A stretch of DNA of 64,000 nucleotides from contig CAWHMT010000001.1 of the NCBI GenBank assembly GCA_963830455.1, positions 186,001 through 250,000 on the forward strand, written 5' to 3'. A program made the position numbers and the translations under genes. Position 1 is the stretch's first letter; every line of letters starts with the position of its first letter. Below, piece by piece: positions 40,537 through 49,408 of this stretch. Source of the DNA: 20CM-2-65-7 sp963830455 (lineage in GTDB: Bacteria > Gemmatimonadota > Gemmatimonadetes > Gemmatimonadales > GWC2-71-9). The notes beneath the pieces were generated by a model that was not told where the DNA came from, searched no databases, and saw only the letters and a list, made by a program, of their open reading frames with translations.

Positions 40537-41892
40537 ATGGAACGCCGGTTCAGCCTGCTGCACGCCACGGCGCTGAACATGACGAACATGATCGGGATCG
40601 GGCCGTTCATCACGATCCCCCTGCTCATGTCCGCGCTGGGCGGCCCGCAAGCCATGCTCGGCTGGGCGGTCGCGCTGATCATCGTGCTGTGCGACGGCAT
40701 GGTGTGGAGCGAGCTCGGCGCGGCCATGCCGGGGTCGGGCGGCTCATTCGGCTACCTGCGCCGCGGCTATGGCGAGCAAAAGGTCGGCCGGCTGATGGGC
40801 TTCCTGTTCGTATGGCAGTTCATTTTCAGCGGTCCGCTCGAGATCGCGTCAGGCTACATCGGGTTCTCGCAGTATCTCGGCTACATCTGGAAGGGGATCA
40901 CGCCGGGGCAGACAATGCTGGTCGTCGTCGCGCTGGGGCTGCTCAACATCGCGCTGCTGTACCGCCGGATAAAATCGATTGCCACGATCACGCTGACGCT
41001 GTGGATCGGGACGATCGTCACGGTGGTGGTCGTGGTCGTGACCGGGGCGCTCCACTTCAATCCCGGCGTGGCGTTCGATTTCCCGCCCGGCGCGTTCGAT
41101 TTCTCGATCGGATTCCTGCTCGGACTGGGGGCCGCGTCGCGGGTCGGCGTGTACGACTACCTCGGCTATTACGACGTCTGCTACATCGGCGACGAGGTAG
41201 CGAATCCGGGGCGCGTGATCCCGCGGTCGATTCTGCTCAGCACGATCGCGGTCGCCCTGATCTATGTCGCGATCAACCTGTCCATTATCGGCGTCGTGCC
41301 GTGGCGGGAGTTCGTGCCGGCCTCCGAGCATCCGCAGGCGAACTTCGTCGTGTCGATCTTCATGGAGCACATCTTCGGCGCGCGCATCGCGACCGTGTTC
41401 ACCGCGATGATCCTGTGGACCGCGTTCGGCTCGGTGTTCGCGCTGCTGCTCGGCTATTCGCGGATCCCGTACGCGGCGGCGCGCGACGGCTACTTCTTCA
41501 AGGTGTTCGGGCGCCTGCATTCGGTTCACGGATTCCCGTCCGTCTCACTCGTCGTGCTCGGGCTGCTGGCGATCGTCGCCGGGTTCGCCTCGCTGGGGAC
41601 CGTCATCGACGCGCTGATCACGACGCGGATTCTGGTGCAGTTCATGGGGCAGATCGGCGCGGTCACATTGCTGCGGCGCCGCGAGCCCGACATGCCGCGG
41701 CCCTACCGGATGTGGCTGTATCCGGTGCCGAGCCTCGTGGCGCTGTGCGGATGGATCTTTATCTTTGCGACGACGCCCGTGAAAGTGATCGCGTTCGGAC
41801 TCGGCGCTCTGCTCCTGGGGATTGTCTGTTTCGGAATCTGGTCGTGGCAGGCCCGGACCTGGCCCTTTGAAGCGAAGGTCGCACATGTGTAA
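40537..41892 (+). CDS. APC-family amino acid permease
   Basis: The 451-residue product is an inner-membrane secondary transporter with about 12 membrane helices. It starts RFSLLHATALNMTNMIGIGPFITIPLLMSALGG, the APC signature (NMIGIGPF), and has GSGGSFGYLRRGYGE, VANPGRVIPRSIL and LWMYPVPSLVALCGWIF-type text. Amino acids or amines are the usual cargo. It overlaps the GH16 gene by eight bases, which links it to the glycan-degrading genes downstream, though an amino-acid cargo would not fit that pairing well. Confidence 0.9.
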   Translation: MERRFSLLHATALNMTNMIGIGPFITIPLLMSALGGPQAMLGWAVALIIVLCDGMVWSELGAAMPGSGGSFGYLRRGYGEQKVGRLMGFLFVWQFIFSGPLEIASGYIGFSQYLGYIWKGITPGQTMLVVVALGLLNIALLYRRIKSIATITLTLWIGTIVTVVVVVVTGALHFNPGVAFDFPPGAFDFSIGFLLGLGAASRVGVYDYLGYYDVCYIGDEVANPGRVIPRSILLSTIAVALIYVAINLSIIGVVPWREFVPASEHPQANFVVSIFMEHIFGARIATVFTAMILWTAFGSVFALLLGYSRIPYAAARDGYFFKVFGRLHSVHGFPSVSLVVLGLLAIVAGFASLGTVIDALITTRILVQFMGQIGAVTLLRRREPDMPRPYRMWLYPVPSLVALCGWIFIFATTPVKVIAFGLGALLLGIVCFGIWSWQARTWPFEAKVAHV

Positions 41893-42757
41893 GAGACTCA
41901 GCGCCTTGATCCTTGGCGCAGCCCTTGGCTGCGCCTCGGGCGGGCAACCCGTCTCACCGCCCCCACCTCCACCTCCGCCACCGCCCCCCCCCGCCAGTCC
42001 GTGGACCCTGGTGTGGGCGGATGAGTTCTCCGGCGCGGCCGGCGCCGGCGTCAACACGGCGTACTGGCGGCACGACACCGCCGACGGCTGCGCGTCGGGC
42101 AACTGCGGGTGGGGCAATAACGAGAAGGAGTACTACCGCACGTCGCCCGACAACATCGCGCAGACCGGCGACGGCAACCTGGCGATCGTGGCCCGCGTCG
42201 CGACCGACTCGCTCTCCTGCTATTACGGACGCTGCAAGTACACATCCGCGAAGATCACGACCCGGGACAAAGTTTCGATCCTTCCCGGCCGTGTCGAAGC
42301 GCGCATCAAGCTCGCGCAGGGGCAGGGACTGTGGCCGGCGTTCTGGCTGCTGGGCGAAAGCATCGGCAGGGTGGGGTGGCCGACGTGTGGGGAGCTCGAC
42401 ATCCTCGAAAACAAGGGCAGCCAGCCGACCCTGACGAGCTCCGCCGTGCACGGTCCGGGCTACTCCGGGAACACGCCATTCGCCCATACGCAGGCGAACG
42501 CCGCGACGGACTTCCACGTGTACGCGGTCGAGTGGGATGCCCAATCGATCCGCTACTACATCGACGCCCAGCCGCACTACACCGTGTCGCGCGCGTCCGT
42601 GCAGCCGTATGGCGCGTGGGTCTTCGACCAGGCGTTCTTCGTGATCCTCAATCAGGCGGTCGGCGGGAACTTCGACGGGGATCCGCAGTCCGATGCGATC
42701 TTCCCGGCGACGATGCTGATCGACTACGTGCGCGTCTACAAGCTGTCGACACCCTAG
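41885..42757 (+). CDS. GH16 glycoside hydrolase (beta-glucanase-like)
   Basis: The 290-residue product opens with a lipoprotein-type signal (CKRLSALILGAALGC, Cys16), a linker of about a dozen prolines coded by C-rich DNA, then a GH16 jelly roll: WTLVWADEFSGAAG, VEARIKLAQGQGLWPAFWLLGE, the catalytic motif GELDILEN (two Glu and one Asp in ExDxxE), and VFDQAFFVILNQAVGGNFDGDP. It should cleave beta-1,3- or mixed-linkage glucans or galactans on the cell surface. ATG at 41885 overlaps the permease gene. Confidence 0.92.
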   Translation: MCKRLSALILGAALGCASGGQPVSPPPPPPPPPPPPASPWTLVWADEFSGAAGAGVNTAYWRHDTADGCASGNCGWGNNEKEYYRTSPDNIAQTGDGNLAIVARVATDSLSCYYGRCKYTSAKITTRDKVSILPGRVEARIKLAQGQGLWPAFWLLGESIGRVGWPTCGELDILENKGSQPTLTSSAVHGPGYSGNTPFAHTQANAATDFHVYAVEWDAQSIRYYIDAQPHYTVSRASVQPYGAWVFDQAFFVILNQAVGGNFDGDPQSDAIFPATMLIDYVRVYKLSTP

Positions 42758-42783
42758 CAAGGAGACGAAATGAAGTCGAGACC

Positions 42784-44407
42784 ATGATCCACTTCATTGC
42801 CATCGTCGCCGCCCTCGCGGGCGTTCAAGACACCGCCCTGTCGGTCATTCCAAAGCCGGTCCAGATGACGCGCACCGCCACCTCGTTCGTGCTGACACCC
42901 GGCACCGCGATCGTCACCGACCGCTCCACGTACGACATCGGGATCCAGCTTGCCGATTGGCTTCAGCCGGCCACGGGGTACCGCCTCGCCGTCGTCGGTG
43001 CCGCGGGCTCGGGTGGCAAGGTCATAACCCTGCGACTCGATCCCACGCTCGCGCGCCTCGGCGACGAGGGCTATCGCCTGTCGGTGACGCGCAACCGCAT
43101 CAGCATCCGCGCCTACCGCGCCGCGGGCGCGTTCTACGCGGTGCAGACGCTGCGCCAGCTCTTCCCGCCCGACATCTTCCGCGCGGCGCGGGTCGACAGC
43201 ATGTCGTGGACTGCGCCGGGGGTCGAGATCGAAGACATGCCGCGCTTCCCATGGCGCGGCGCGCATCTCGACGTGTCGCGCTCGTTCATGCCCAAGGAGT
43301 TCGTCAAGAAGTACATCGATCTGCTCGCCCTGCATAAGCTCAACCGCTTCCACTGGCATCTCACGGACGACCAGGGATGGCGCATCGAGATCAAGAAGTA
43401 TCCGCGTCTCACCTCCGTGGGCGCGTGGCGCCGGAACACGCTGGTCGGCGTGCAGAACCAGTATGCCGACACCCTGCAATGGGTCTACGACAACGTGCCG
43501 CACGGTGGGTTCTACACCCAGGACGACGTGCGCGAAGTCGTGGCGTACGCCAAGGCGCGGTTCATCACGGTCGTGCCGGAAATCGAAATGCCCGGCCACG
43601 CGCAGGCCGCCATCGCGGCGTATCCCGAGCTGGGGAACACGGGACAGCAGATGGAAGTGCTGCGCCGCTTCGGCGTGAATCCCAACATCTTCAATCCTGA
43701 AGAATCGACGGTCCGCTTTCTCCAGGACGTGCTCACCGAGGTGATCGCGCTATTTCCCGGCAAGTACGTCCACATCGGCGGTGACGAAGCAGTCAAGGAC
43801 CAGTGGCAGGCGAGCCCGCGCGTGCAGGCGCTGATTCGCGAGCGTGGCCTGAAAGACGAGCACGAGATGCAGAGCTGGTTCATCCAGCAGATGGATGCGT
43901 TCCTCACCGCCCGCGGCCGCTCGCTCATCGGCTGGGACGAGATTCTCGAGGGCGGCCTCGCGCCCAATGCGACGGTGATGTCGTGGCGCGGGATGGAGGG
44001 CGGAATCGCGGCAGCGCTCGCGGGACATGACGTCGTGATGACGCCCACGTCCAACACCTATTTCGACTACTACCAGGCGACAGGACCGGAGCACGGAGCC
44101 GATGGCGATCGGCGGCTTTCTGCCGCTCGATACGGTCTATGCGTTCGAGCCGGTCCCCGCCGCGCTCACGGCCGAGCAGGCCGCGCATATCCTCGGTACG
44201 CAGGGCCAGATCTGGACCGAGTACCAGCGCACGCCCAAGAACGTCGAGTACATGGTATTCCCGCGCCTGCTCGCGCTGGCCGAGGTCGCGTGGACACCGA
44301 GGGAGCTCAGGGATTTCGCCGACTTCCAGGCCCGGCTCGCGCGGCACGAGCAGCGCCTCAACGTGCTCGACGTGAACTTCCGCCCGTCCTCCACTATCGC
44401 TCGCTGA
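42784..44407 (+). pseudogene. Frameshifted GH20 beta-hexosaminidase
   Basis: The frame from ATG 42784 encodes a signal peptide (MIHFIAIVAALAGVQD), the N-terminal SVIPKPVQMTRT domain, and the GH20 TIM barrel with HLDVSRSFMP, FHWHLTDDQGWRIEIKKYP, PEIEMPGHAQAA and the catalytic pair HIGGDEAVKDQW. At 44095-44096 an extra G shifts the frame; the remainder is in the +1 frame: EPMAIGGFLPLDTVYAF, HILGTQGQIWTEYQ and a C-terminal helix, ending at 44407. The restored protein would be about 540 residues, normal for GH20, releasing terminal GlcNAc or GalNAc. Confidence 0.9.
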
Positions 44408-44437
44408 GTCGTGTCGCGAGCCGTAGATTAACGCCTC

Positions 44438-45292
44438 ATGAAACGACGCGACTTTGTCCAGACGATGGGCGCCGTCGCTGCCGGCGCCTCCCTGAAGTTC
44501 CCCTCCCCCTCCGCACTGCTGCCCAGGAAGCTCGATCGCATCGGTCTCGAGCTGTTCGCGGTGCGCAATGCGATGCGGGAGAATCCCGAGCGCACGCTCG
44601 CCGAGATCCGGGCGATCGGCTACACCGACGTCGAGCTGCTCTGGTCGTTCAATAACTTCGGGCGCACGCCGCAGCAGGTGGCGGCGACGCTCAAGAACGA
44701 AGGGCTGCGCGCGCCGTCCTGCCACATGTCGGCCGAGACGATTTTCGTCGGCTGGGAGAAGAGCCTCGAGATCGCCAAGCTGCTCGGCCAGGAGTACTGC
44801 TTCGTCCCCGATTTCGACGACTGGACCAAGACGACGCTCGACCACTGGCGCCAATGGGCCGACCGCTTCAACGCCGCCGGCGCCGTCGCGCGCCGGTCCG
44901 GCATCTGGCTCGGATTTCACAACGAGTCCTATCACCAGAAGCCGGTCGAGGGGCAGGTGCCGCTCGACGTGTTCATCGACCGGCTCGATCCGTCGGTCAC
45001 GCGGCTCCAGCTCGACATCGGCAACATGCTGCTCGGCGGCGGCGATCCGTTCCAGTACATGCAGAAGTATCCCAACCGGTTCTGGAGCTTTCACGTCAAA
45101 GACGCGAAAGCCGACCGCTCCGGCGACACGGCATTGGGAACCGGAACGTTCGACTTCAAGAAGTTCTTCGCCTCGGTGCCGCAGCTCGAGCAAAAGCCTG
45201 CGCACGTCGAGGACGAGGGGGCGCAGGATGCCGCGGGGCAGATGGCGGCGGCGCGCGCGAATTTCCAATACCTGAGGAACCTCGAGTTCTAG
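44438..45292 (+). CDS. Tat-exported sugar phosphate isomerase/epimerase-like TIM-barrel protein
   Basis: The 284-residue protein has a twin-arginine signal (KRRDFVQTMGAVAAGASL) and a xylose-isomerase-like TIM barrel: DRIGLELFAVRNAMRENPERTLAEIRAIGYTDVELL, LRAPSCHMS, FHNESYHQ (metal-ligand-type His/Glu), LQLDIGNMLLGGGDPFQYMQ and WSFHVKDAK. Exported members of this family often lie beside 3-keto-glycoside genes and may convert keto sugars rather than phosphates. It lies between GH20 and an alpha/beta hydrolase. Confidence 0.88.
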   Translation: MKRRDFVQTMGAVAAGASLKFPSPSALLPRKLDRIGLELFAVRNAMRENPERTLAEIRAIGYTDVELLWSFNNFGRTPQQVAATLKNEGLRAPSCHMSAETIFVGWEKSLEIAKLLGQEYCFVPDFDDWTKTTLDHWRQWADRFNAAGAVARRSGIWLGFHNESYHQKPVEGQVPLDVFIDRLDPSVTRLQLDIGNMLLGGGDPFQYMQKYPNRFWSFHVKDAKADRSGDTALGTGTFDFKKFFASVPQLEQKPAHVEDEGAQDAAGQMAAARANFQYLRNLEF

Positions 45293-45293
45293 C

Positions 45294-46016
45294 ATGACGC
45301 CGCTGCTCCTCGCCGTCGCGCTGCTGGTCCAGACCAGCCCGGCGAAACCGACGTTCGTGATCGTGCACGGCGCGTGGGGCGGCGGGTGGGATTGGCGCAC
45401 CGTCGACTCGCTGCTCACGAAAGACGGCTATCGCGTGGTGCGCGTCACGCTCACGGGACTCGGCGAGCGGCGCCATCTCGCGTCGCCGAACGTCGGGCTG
45501 TACACCCACATCGACGACGTCGTCAACAAGATTCTGTGGGATGACATGCACGACGTCATCCTGCTCGGCCACAGCTACGGCGGCATGGTGATCACGGGCG
45601 TGGCCGATCGCGTGCCCGATCGGATCAAGCGCCTCGTCTATCTCGATGCGATGGTCCCCGATTCCGGCGAGTCGGTCAGGATTCTCCAGGGTGTCGATAC
45701 CGGCTTCGTTCGCAACCTCACGCGCGGTGACTACACGGTCCCGGTGTGGGTGCAGGATACGACCGTCATTCCCCGCGACGTCCCGATGTCGCTGAAGACG
45801 TTCACCGACACATTGCGGCTGGTGAATCCCGCGCGCGCCAAAGTGCCGGCGACATACATCCTCACGTTCGAGCCGCAGGTGAACCCCGATCCGTTCCAGC
45901 GCTTTGCGGATCGCGCGGCGGCGCGCGGCTGGCCGGTGCACCGCATGCAGGCCGATCACATTCCCGAGCGCACCAATCCCACGGGGCTGGTCGCGCTGCT
46001 CGAGCGCGTACTATAA
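45294..46016 (+). CDS. Exported alpha/beta hydrolase
   Basis: The 240-residue product has a short hydrophobic N-terminus (TPLLLAVALLVQTSPA), the oxyanion region FVIVHGAWGGGWDWR, the nucleophile elbow GHSYGG and a late QADHIPERTNP containing the catalytic His. The layout matches the pyrethroid hydrolase/salicylate esterase-like group (EstC type). The signal, one base after the isomerase-like gene, and the GMC gene 10 bases on suggest one operon. The natural ester is unknown. Confidence 0.85.
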   Translation: MTPLLLAVALLVQTSPAKPTFVIVHGAWGGGWDWRTVDSLLTKDGYRVVRVTLTGLGERRHLASPNVGLYTHIDDVVNKILWDDMHDVILLGHSYGGMVITGVADRVPDRIKRLVYLDAMVPDSGESVRILQGVDTGFVRNLTRGDYTVPVWVQDTTVIPRDVPMSLKTFTDTLRLVNPARAKVPATYILTFEPQVNPDPFQRFADRAAARGWPVHRMQADHIPERTNPTGLVALLERVL

Positions 46017-46026
46017 GGAAGGACCG

Positions 46027-47817
46027 ATGACGCTGATCCGCTTCAGGGCCTCGCAGGAGCAGGACGTCGATCTCTCCAAGACTTATGACGCCGTGGTCGT
46101 GGGCTCCGGCGCGGCGGGCGGGATGGCCGCGCACGTGCTCACGTCGCAGGGCATGCAAGTGCTGTTGCTCGAGGCGGGGAAGCGGATCCCGATCGAGCAG
46201 GAGCTGCGCTCGATGGAATGGCCGTACGATCACCCGCGCCGCGGCGAAGCTCCCCCGGGTTATCACGCGATCAGGTTCAACGAGTACAACGTCCGCAAGC
46301 CGCCGTACGCCACGAAGTCGGCGTTCAAGCATGTGTTCTCCTACGTGGGCGGCTGGGGCGGATCCGATTACGTCAAGAACATTCTGGTGGACGAGAAAGA
46401 CCACCCGTATACCGGAACGAAATACGCGTGGGTGCGTGCGCGGCTGCTCGGCGGGAAGACCAACATCTGGGGGCGCCTGGCGCTGCGGCTTTCCGATTAC
46501 GACTTCAAAGGCAAATCGCACGACGGCTACGGCGAAGACTGGCCGATCTCCTACGCGGACGTCGCGCCCTACTACGACAAGGTCGACCTCTACCTCGGCA
46601 TCTCGGGCCACAAGGAAAACCTGCCACACCTGCCCGACAGCCTGTTTCAGCGGCCCAACAAACTCACGCCCGGCGAAGTGAAGCTGCGCACCACCCTCAA
46701 AGGCATGGGCCGCACGCTCACGCCGTACCGCGCGGGTGTGACGACCGATGGGGTGAAGAACAAGTACCGCAGCAAGTGCTTCGGCCGCGGCGCGTGCAGC
46801 CGCCGGCCGGGCGGGTGCGACATCCATGCCGCGTTCGACTCGCCGACCGGGCTGATTTATCCGGCGATGGACACGGGCAACCTCACGCTGCGCACCAACG
46901 CGATCGCGCACGAGGTGTTGGTCGATTCGAACACCGGAAAGGCGCGCGGCGTCTCGTTCGTCGATGCGCTGAACAAGCGCACGTACGAGGCGAAAGCCAA
47001 GGTCGTCATCGTGGCTGCGTCCACGTTGGAGAGTGCCAGGTTGTTGCTGTTGTCCAAGTCGAGACAACATCCCAACGGCATCGGCAACTCGAGCGGTCAC
47101 GTGGGCCACAACTTCTGCGAGCACGTGATGGGGCCGGGCGCCACGGGCCTGGTGAAAGAGCTGGTGGGTCGTCCGAGCGCGCTCGAGGACGGCAAGCCGG
47201 GCGGGTTTTACGTCCCGCGCTTCCGCAACCTCCAGGACAAGCAGCCCGGCTTCATTCGCGGCTACGGGTTCGAAGGCGGCGGCGGGTTCTCGATCTTCCC
47301 GTCCGGTGTGTGGGACACGCCGGGGTTCGGCGGCCAGTTCAAGAAATCGGTGCGTGAGCACGCCGGCGCTTTCATTAGTATGGGCGGATTCGGCGAGGTG
47401 CTGGCCCGCTACGAGAACTACATGGACCTCGACCCCGAGGTGAAGGACGCCTGGGGCATTCCCGTGCTGCGGTTCCACTATCAGTTCGGTGACAACGAAA
47501 AGAAAATGTGCGAGGACATGTCGACGACGGCCAAGGAGATGTTCGAGGAAGCGGGGATCGAAGTCGTCGGCGTGGACAAGACCGTGCTCACCGAAGGCTG
47601 GTCGATTCACGAGCTGGGCACGGCGCGCATGGGCGCCAATCCGAAAACGTCGGTGCTGAATCAGTTCCAGCAGTCGCACGACGTGAAGAACCTGTTCGTC
47701 GTGGACGGCTCGAGTCACGTGAGCGCGTCGTGCCAGAATCCCACGTGGACGATCATGGCGCTGGCGTGGCGCTCGTGCGAACACCTGGCCGACGAATTCA
47801 AGCGGGGGAATCTATGA
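46027..47817 (+). CDS. GMC-family FAD oxidoreductase (glucoside 3-dehydrogenase-like large subunit)
   Basis: The 596-residue flavoprotein has an N-terminal dinucleotide fold (YDAVVVGSGAAGGMAAHVL, LLLEAGKR), GGKTNIWGRLALR, a CFGRGACSRRPGGCDIHA segment, and the GMC C-terminal active-site region WSIHELGTARMGANPKTSVL and VDGSSHVSASCQNPTWTIMALAWR. Its partner small subunit overlaps by four bases. This pair resembles glucoside 3-dehydrogenases and gluconate 2-dehydrogenases, which pass electrons to membrane acceptors. A strong AAGGAAGGA site lies upstream of ATG 46027. Confidence 0.92.
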   Translation: MTLIRFRASQEQDVDLSKTYDAVVVGSGAAGGMAAHVLTSQGMQVLLLEAGKRIPIEQELRSMEWPYDHPRRGEAPPGYHAIRFNEYNVRKPPYATKSAFKHVFSYVGGWGGSDYVKNILVDEKDHPYTGTKYAWVRARLLGGKTNIWGRLALRLSDYDFKGKSHDGYGEDWPISYADVAPYYDKVDLYLGISGHKENLPHLPDSLFQRPNKLTPGEVKLRTTLKGMGRTLTPYRAGVTTDGVKNKYRSKCFGRGACSRRPGGCDIHAAFDSPTGLIYPAMDTGNLTLRTNAIAHEVLVDSNTGKARGVSFVDALNKRTYEAKAKVVIVAASTLESARLLLLSKSRQHPNGIGNSSGHVGHNFCEHVMGPGATGLVKELVGRPSALEDGKPGGFYVPRFRNLQDKQPGFIRGYGFEGGGGFSIFPSGVWDTPGFGGQFKKSVREHAGAFISMGGFGEVLARYENYMDLDPEVKDAWGIPVLRFHYQFGDNEKKMCEDMSTTAKEMFEEAGIEVVGVDKTVLTEGWSIHELGTARMGANPKTSVLNQFQQSHDVKNLFVVDGSSHVSASCQNPTWTIMALAWRSCEHLADEFKRGNL

Positions 47818-48347
47818 CCATCTCACGGCGCGAAATGATTCAGGCAACGGCGGCGGCGACCGCCGCGGCAATGGCCTTACCGCTCGCCGGCTGCAAATCC
47901 CCAGCCCCCCCCCCTCCCAAGTTTTTCACGGCCGAGGAGTTCGCGCTGGCGGATGAGCTGACCGACATGATCATTCCGACCGACGCGCAGTCGCGCGGCG
48001 CGCGCGCGGCCGGCGTGGCTGTCTTCATCGACGGCAGTCTGGCCGAGGCGTTCGAGCCGGCTGAAGGCGTGAGGTGGCGCGCGGGACTCAAGGCCGTCGA
48101 GGATCTCTCGCGCGAAATGCACGGCAAGGCGTTCCTCGAGTCGACACCGGAGCAGCGGCTCGCGCTGCTGACCCGCATGGCGGCGGGCGAGTCCAATCCC
48201 AAAACGCCGGTCGAGGGATTCTTCAAGGAAATCAAAGCCGCCACGATCGGGGCGTACTACACGTCGAAGATCGGCATCCACGACGACCAGCAGTACAAGG
48301 GCAACGTCATCCAGGCGGGAGAGTACGCCGGTCTCGACCCAACCTGA
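47814..48347 (+). CDS. Gluconate 2-dehydrogenase subunit 3-like small subunit
   Basis: The 177-residue product has a twin-arginine signal (ISRREMIQATAAATAAAM) ending in a lipobox-like LAGC, then a helical domain typical of the gluconate 2-dehydrogenase subunit 3 family: FFTAEEFALADELTDMIIPTDAQSRGARAAGV, GFFKEIKAATIGAYYTS. Such subunits carry the FAD-bearing GMC subunit across the membrane by the Tat system as a piggyback complex. The ATGA overlap with the GMC gene confirms the pair. No cytochrome c subunit is adjacent. Confidence 0.92.
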   Translation: MTISRREMIQATAAATAAAMALPLAGCKSPAPPPPKFFTAEEFALADELTDMIIPTDAQSRGARAAGVAVFIDGSLAEAFEPAEGVRWRAGLKAVEDLSREMHGKAFLESTPEQRLALLTRMAAGESNPKTPVEGFFKEIKAATIGAYYTSKIGIHDDQQYKGNVIQAGEYAGLDPT

Positions 48348-48417
48348 CGGGGGGGCGGGGGGCCAGGTCCTCGAGACACCGCGGCTCATCCTGGTTCCGT
48401 CTGACCCGCGTCAGCTC

Positions 48418-48909
48418 GTGGTGCTGTTCGACCAGCCGGAGCAGCCGGTGACGATCGCCGGGTACGCCCTGACCGCCGAGCTGCGGGATTTCTATGCCGG
48501 CGCCCGGCCGCAGGTCTCGCCGCAGTGGCTCGCCGGGCTCCGCGGCGCCTCCGGCCCCGATCCCTGGCGCCATGGGTTCTTCCTGGTCGAGCGTGCCCGG
48601 GGCGAGGTCATCGGCACGGCGGGCTTCAAGGGCCCGCCCGATGCGGACGGCATGGTCGAGATCGCCTACGGGGTCGTCCCCTCAGTCGAGGGCCGCGGCT
48701 ACGCCACCGAAGCGGCTGGCGCGCTCGTGCGATTCGCCGCGCGCGATCCCCGGGTGCGCCTGATCCGCGCGCACACGTTACCGGAGGCCAACGCGTCGAC
48801 GCACGTCCTCAGGAAATGCGGCTTCACGCACATCGGTCCGGTGAACGACCCCGAGGACGGACTGGTCTGGCGGTGGGAACGCAGCGCGCACCATATTGGA
48901 ACCCCATGA
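48418..48909 (+). CDS. GNAT-family N-acetyltransferase (start uncertain)
   Basis: The frame from GTG 48418 gives 163 residues with FFLVERARGEVIGTAGFKGPPDADGMVEIAYGV, GRGYATEAAGALVRFA (acetyl-CoA loop) and ANASTHVLRKCGFTHIG, typical of the GNAT superfamily. In the same frame, codons before the GTG (about 48370-48417) read LETPRLILVPSDPRQL, which is the normal GNAT opening, so the true start should be upstream. No ATG, GTG or TTG exists there and a G-rich tract (48349-48362) precedes it; a lost base or a non-standard start is possible. It overlaps the LuxR-type gene by four bases. Confidence 0.8.
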   Translation: MVLFDQPEQPVTIAGYALTAELRDFYAGARPQVSPQWLAGLRGASGPDPWRHGFFLVERARGEVIGTAGFKGPPDADGMVEIAYGVVPSVEGRGYATEAAGALVRFAARDPRVRLIRAHTLPEANASTHVLRKCGFTHIGPVNDPEDGLVWRWERSAHHIGTP

Positions 48910-49235
48910 GAGAGACGATGGCGAGCGGGGGGGGGACCGGCCAGGCGGTGTTCGTTCCGGGCGAGTGGCGCTCGCTGGCCAGCTGCCTGGGCCTCTCGCC
49001 CCGCGAATGCGGCGTCGTGCGCGCGGTGTTCGACGGTGACTCCGAGAAGGAAACTGCCGAGCGGCTGGGACTGTCGCCGCATACGGTGCACACCTATCTC
49101 TGGCGTATCTACCGCAAGCTGCGCGTGCAAAGTCGAGAGGAGTTGCTGGTCCGTGTCTTCGCCGAATTCAGATCACTCCCCAAAAAACCAAGAAACGGTC
49201 GTAAACGTCCCGAGAGCCAGCCACGGGCGTTGTAG
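48906..49235 (+). CDS. Small LuxR-type DNA-binding protein
   Basis: The 109-residue product is a GerE/LuxR helix-turn-helix domain, LGLSPRECGVVRAVFDGDSEKETAERLGLSPHTVHTYLWRIYRKLRVQSREELLVRV, with a short N-terminal leader and a basic tail (PKKPRNGRKRPE). There is no receiver or ligand domain, so it is a stand-alone regulator. The start overlaps the GNAT stop as ATGA. It lies just upstream of the ChbG-SusC-SusD genes and may control them; an inverted repeat at 49290-49311 lies between. Confidence 0.88.
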   Translation: MRETMASGGGTGQAVFVPGEWRSLASCLGLSPRECGVVRAVFDGDSEKETAERLGLSPHTVHTYLWRIYRKLRVQSREELLVRVFAEFRSLPKKPRNGRKRPESQPRAL

Positions 49236-49289
49236 GCTGATCAGGTGACCCGGAGTAGGGGGTCTGGCAGTTCTCCACAGCAGGGATAT

Positions 49290-49311
49290 GGTTGCGTTCG
49301 TTACGCAAACC
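49290..49311. promoter_or_regulatory. Candidate operator or hairpin upstream of the ChbG-SusCD genes
   Basis: GGTTGCGT, five bases, ACGCAAACC is a near-perfect inverted repeat of the length and symmetry of LuxR-type boxes. It lies 55 bases downstream of the small LuxR-type regulator gene and 30 bases upstream of the out-of-frame signal-peptide start. The 105-base gap 49236-49340 holds no gene. Function is inferred. Confidence 0.35.
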
Positions 49312-49340
49312 TCACGATGGTTTTACGGGGAGCCGTCCCT

Positions 49341-49408
49341 ATGTACCAACTCAGGTCCATAGCGATCTCTGGCTGGGTGCTATGCGCCAGCCTGGCTCCT
49401 GTGTGTCT
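49341..49408 (+). other. Out-of-frame signal peptide of the ChbG-like gene
   Basis: From ATG 49341, after a GGGGAG ribosome-binding site, the frame encodes MYQLRSIAISGWVLCASLAP, a typical signal peptide, and runs to a stop at 49422. The ChbG-like domain continues in another frame as AQTPITPCALIIRTDD. Adding one base near 49408 joins them and gives a ...CLAQ cleavage-type junction. The gene probably starts here and carries a one-base loss. Confidence 0.65.
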
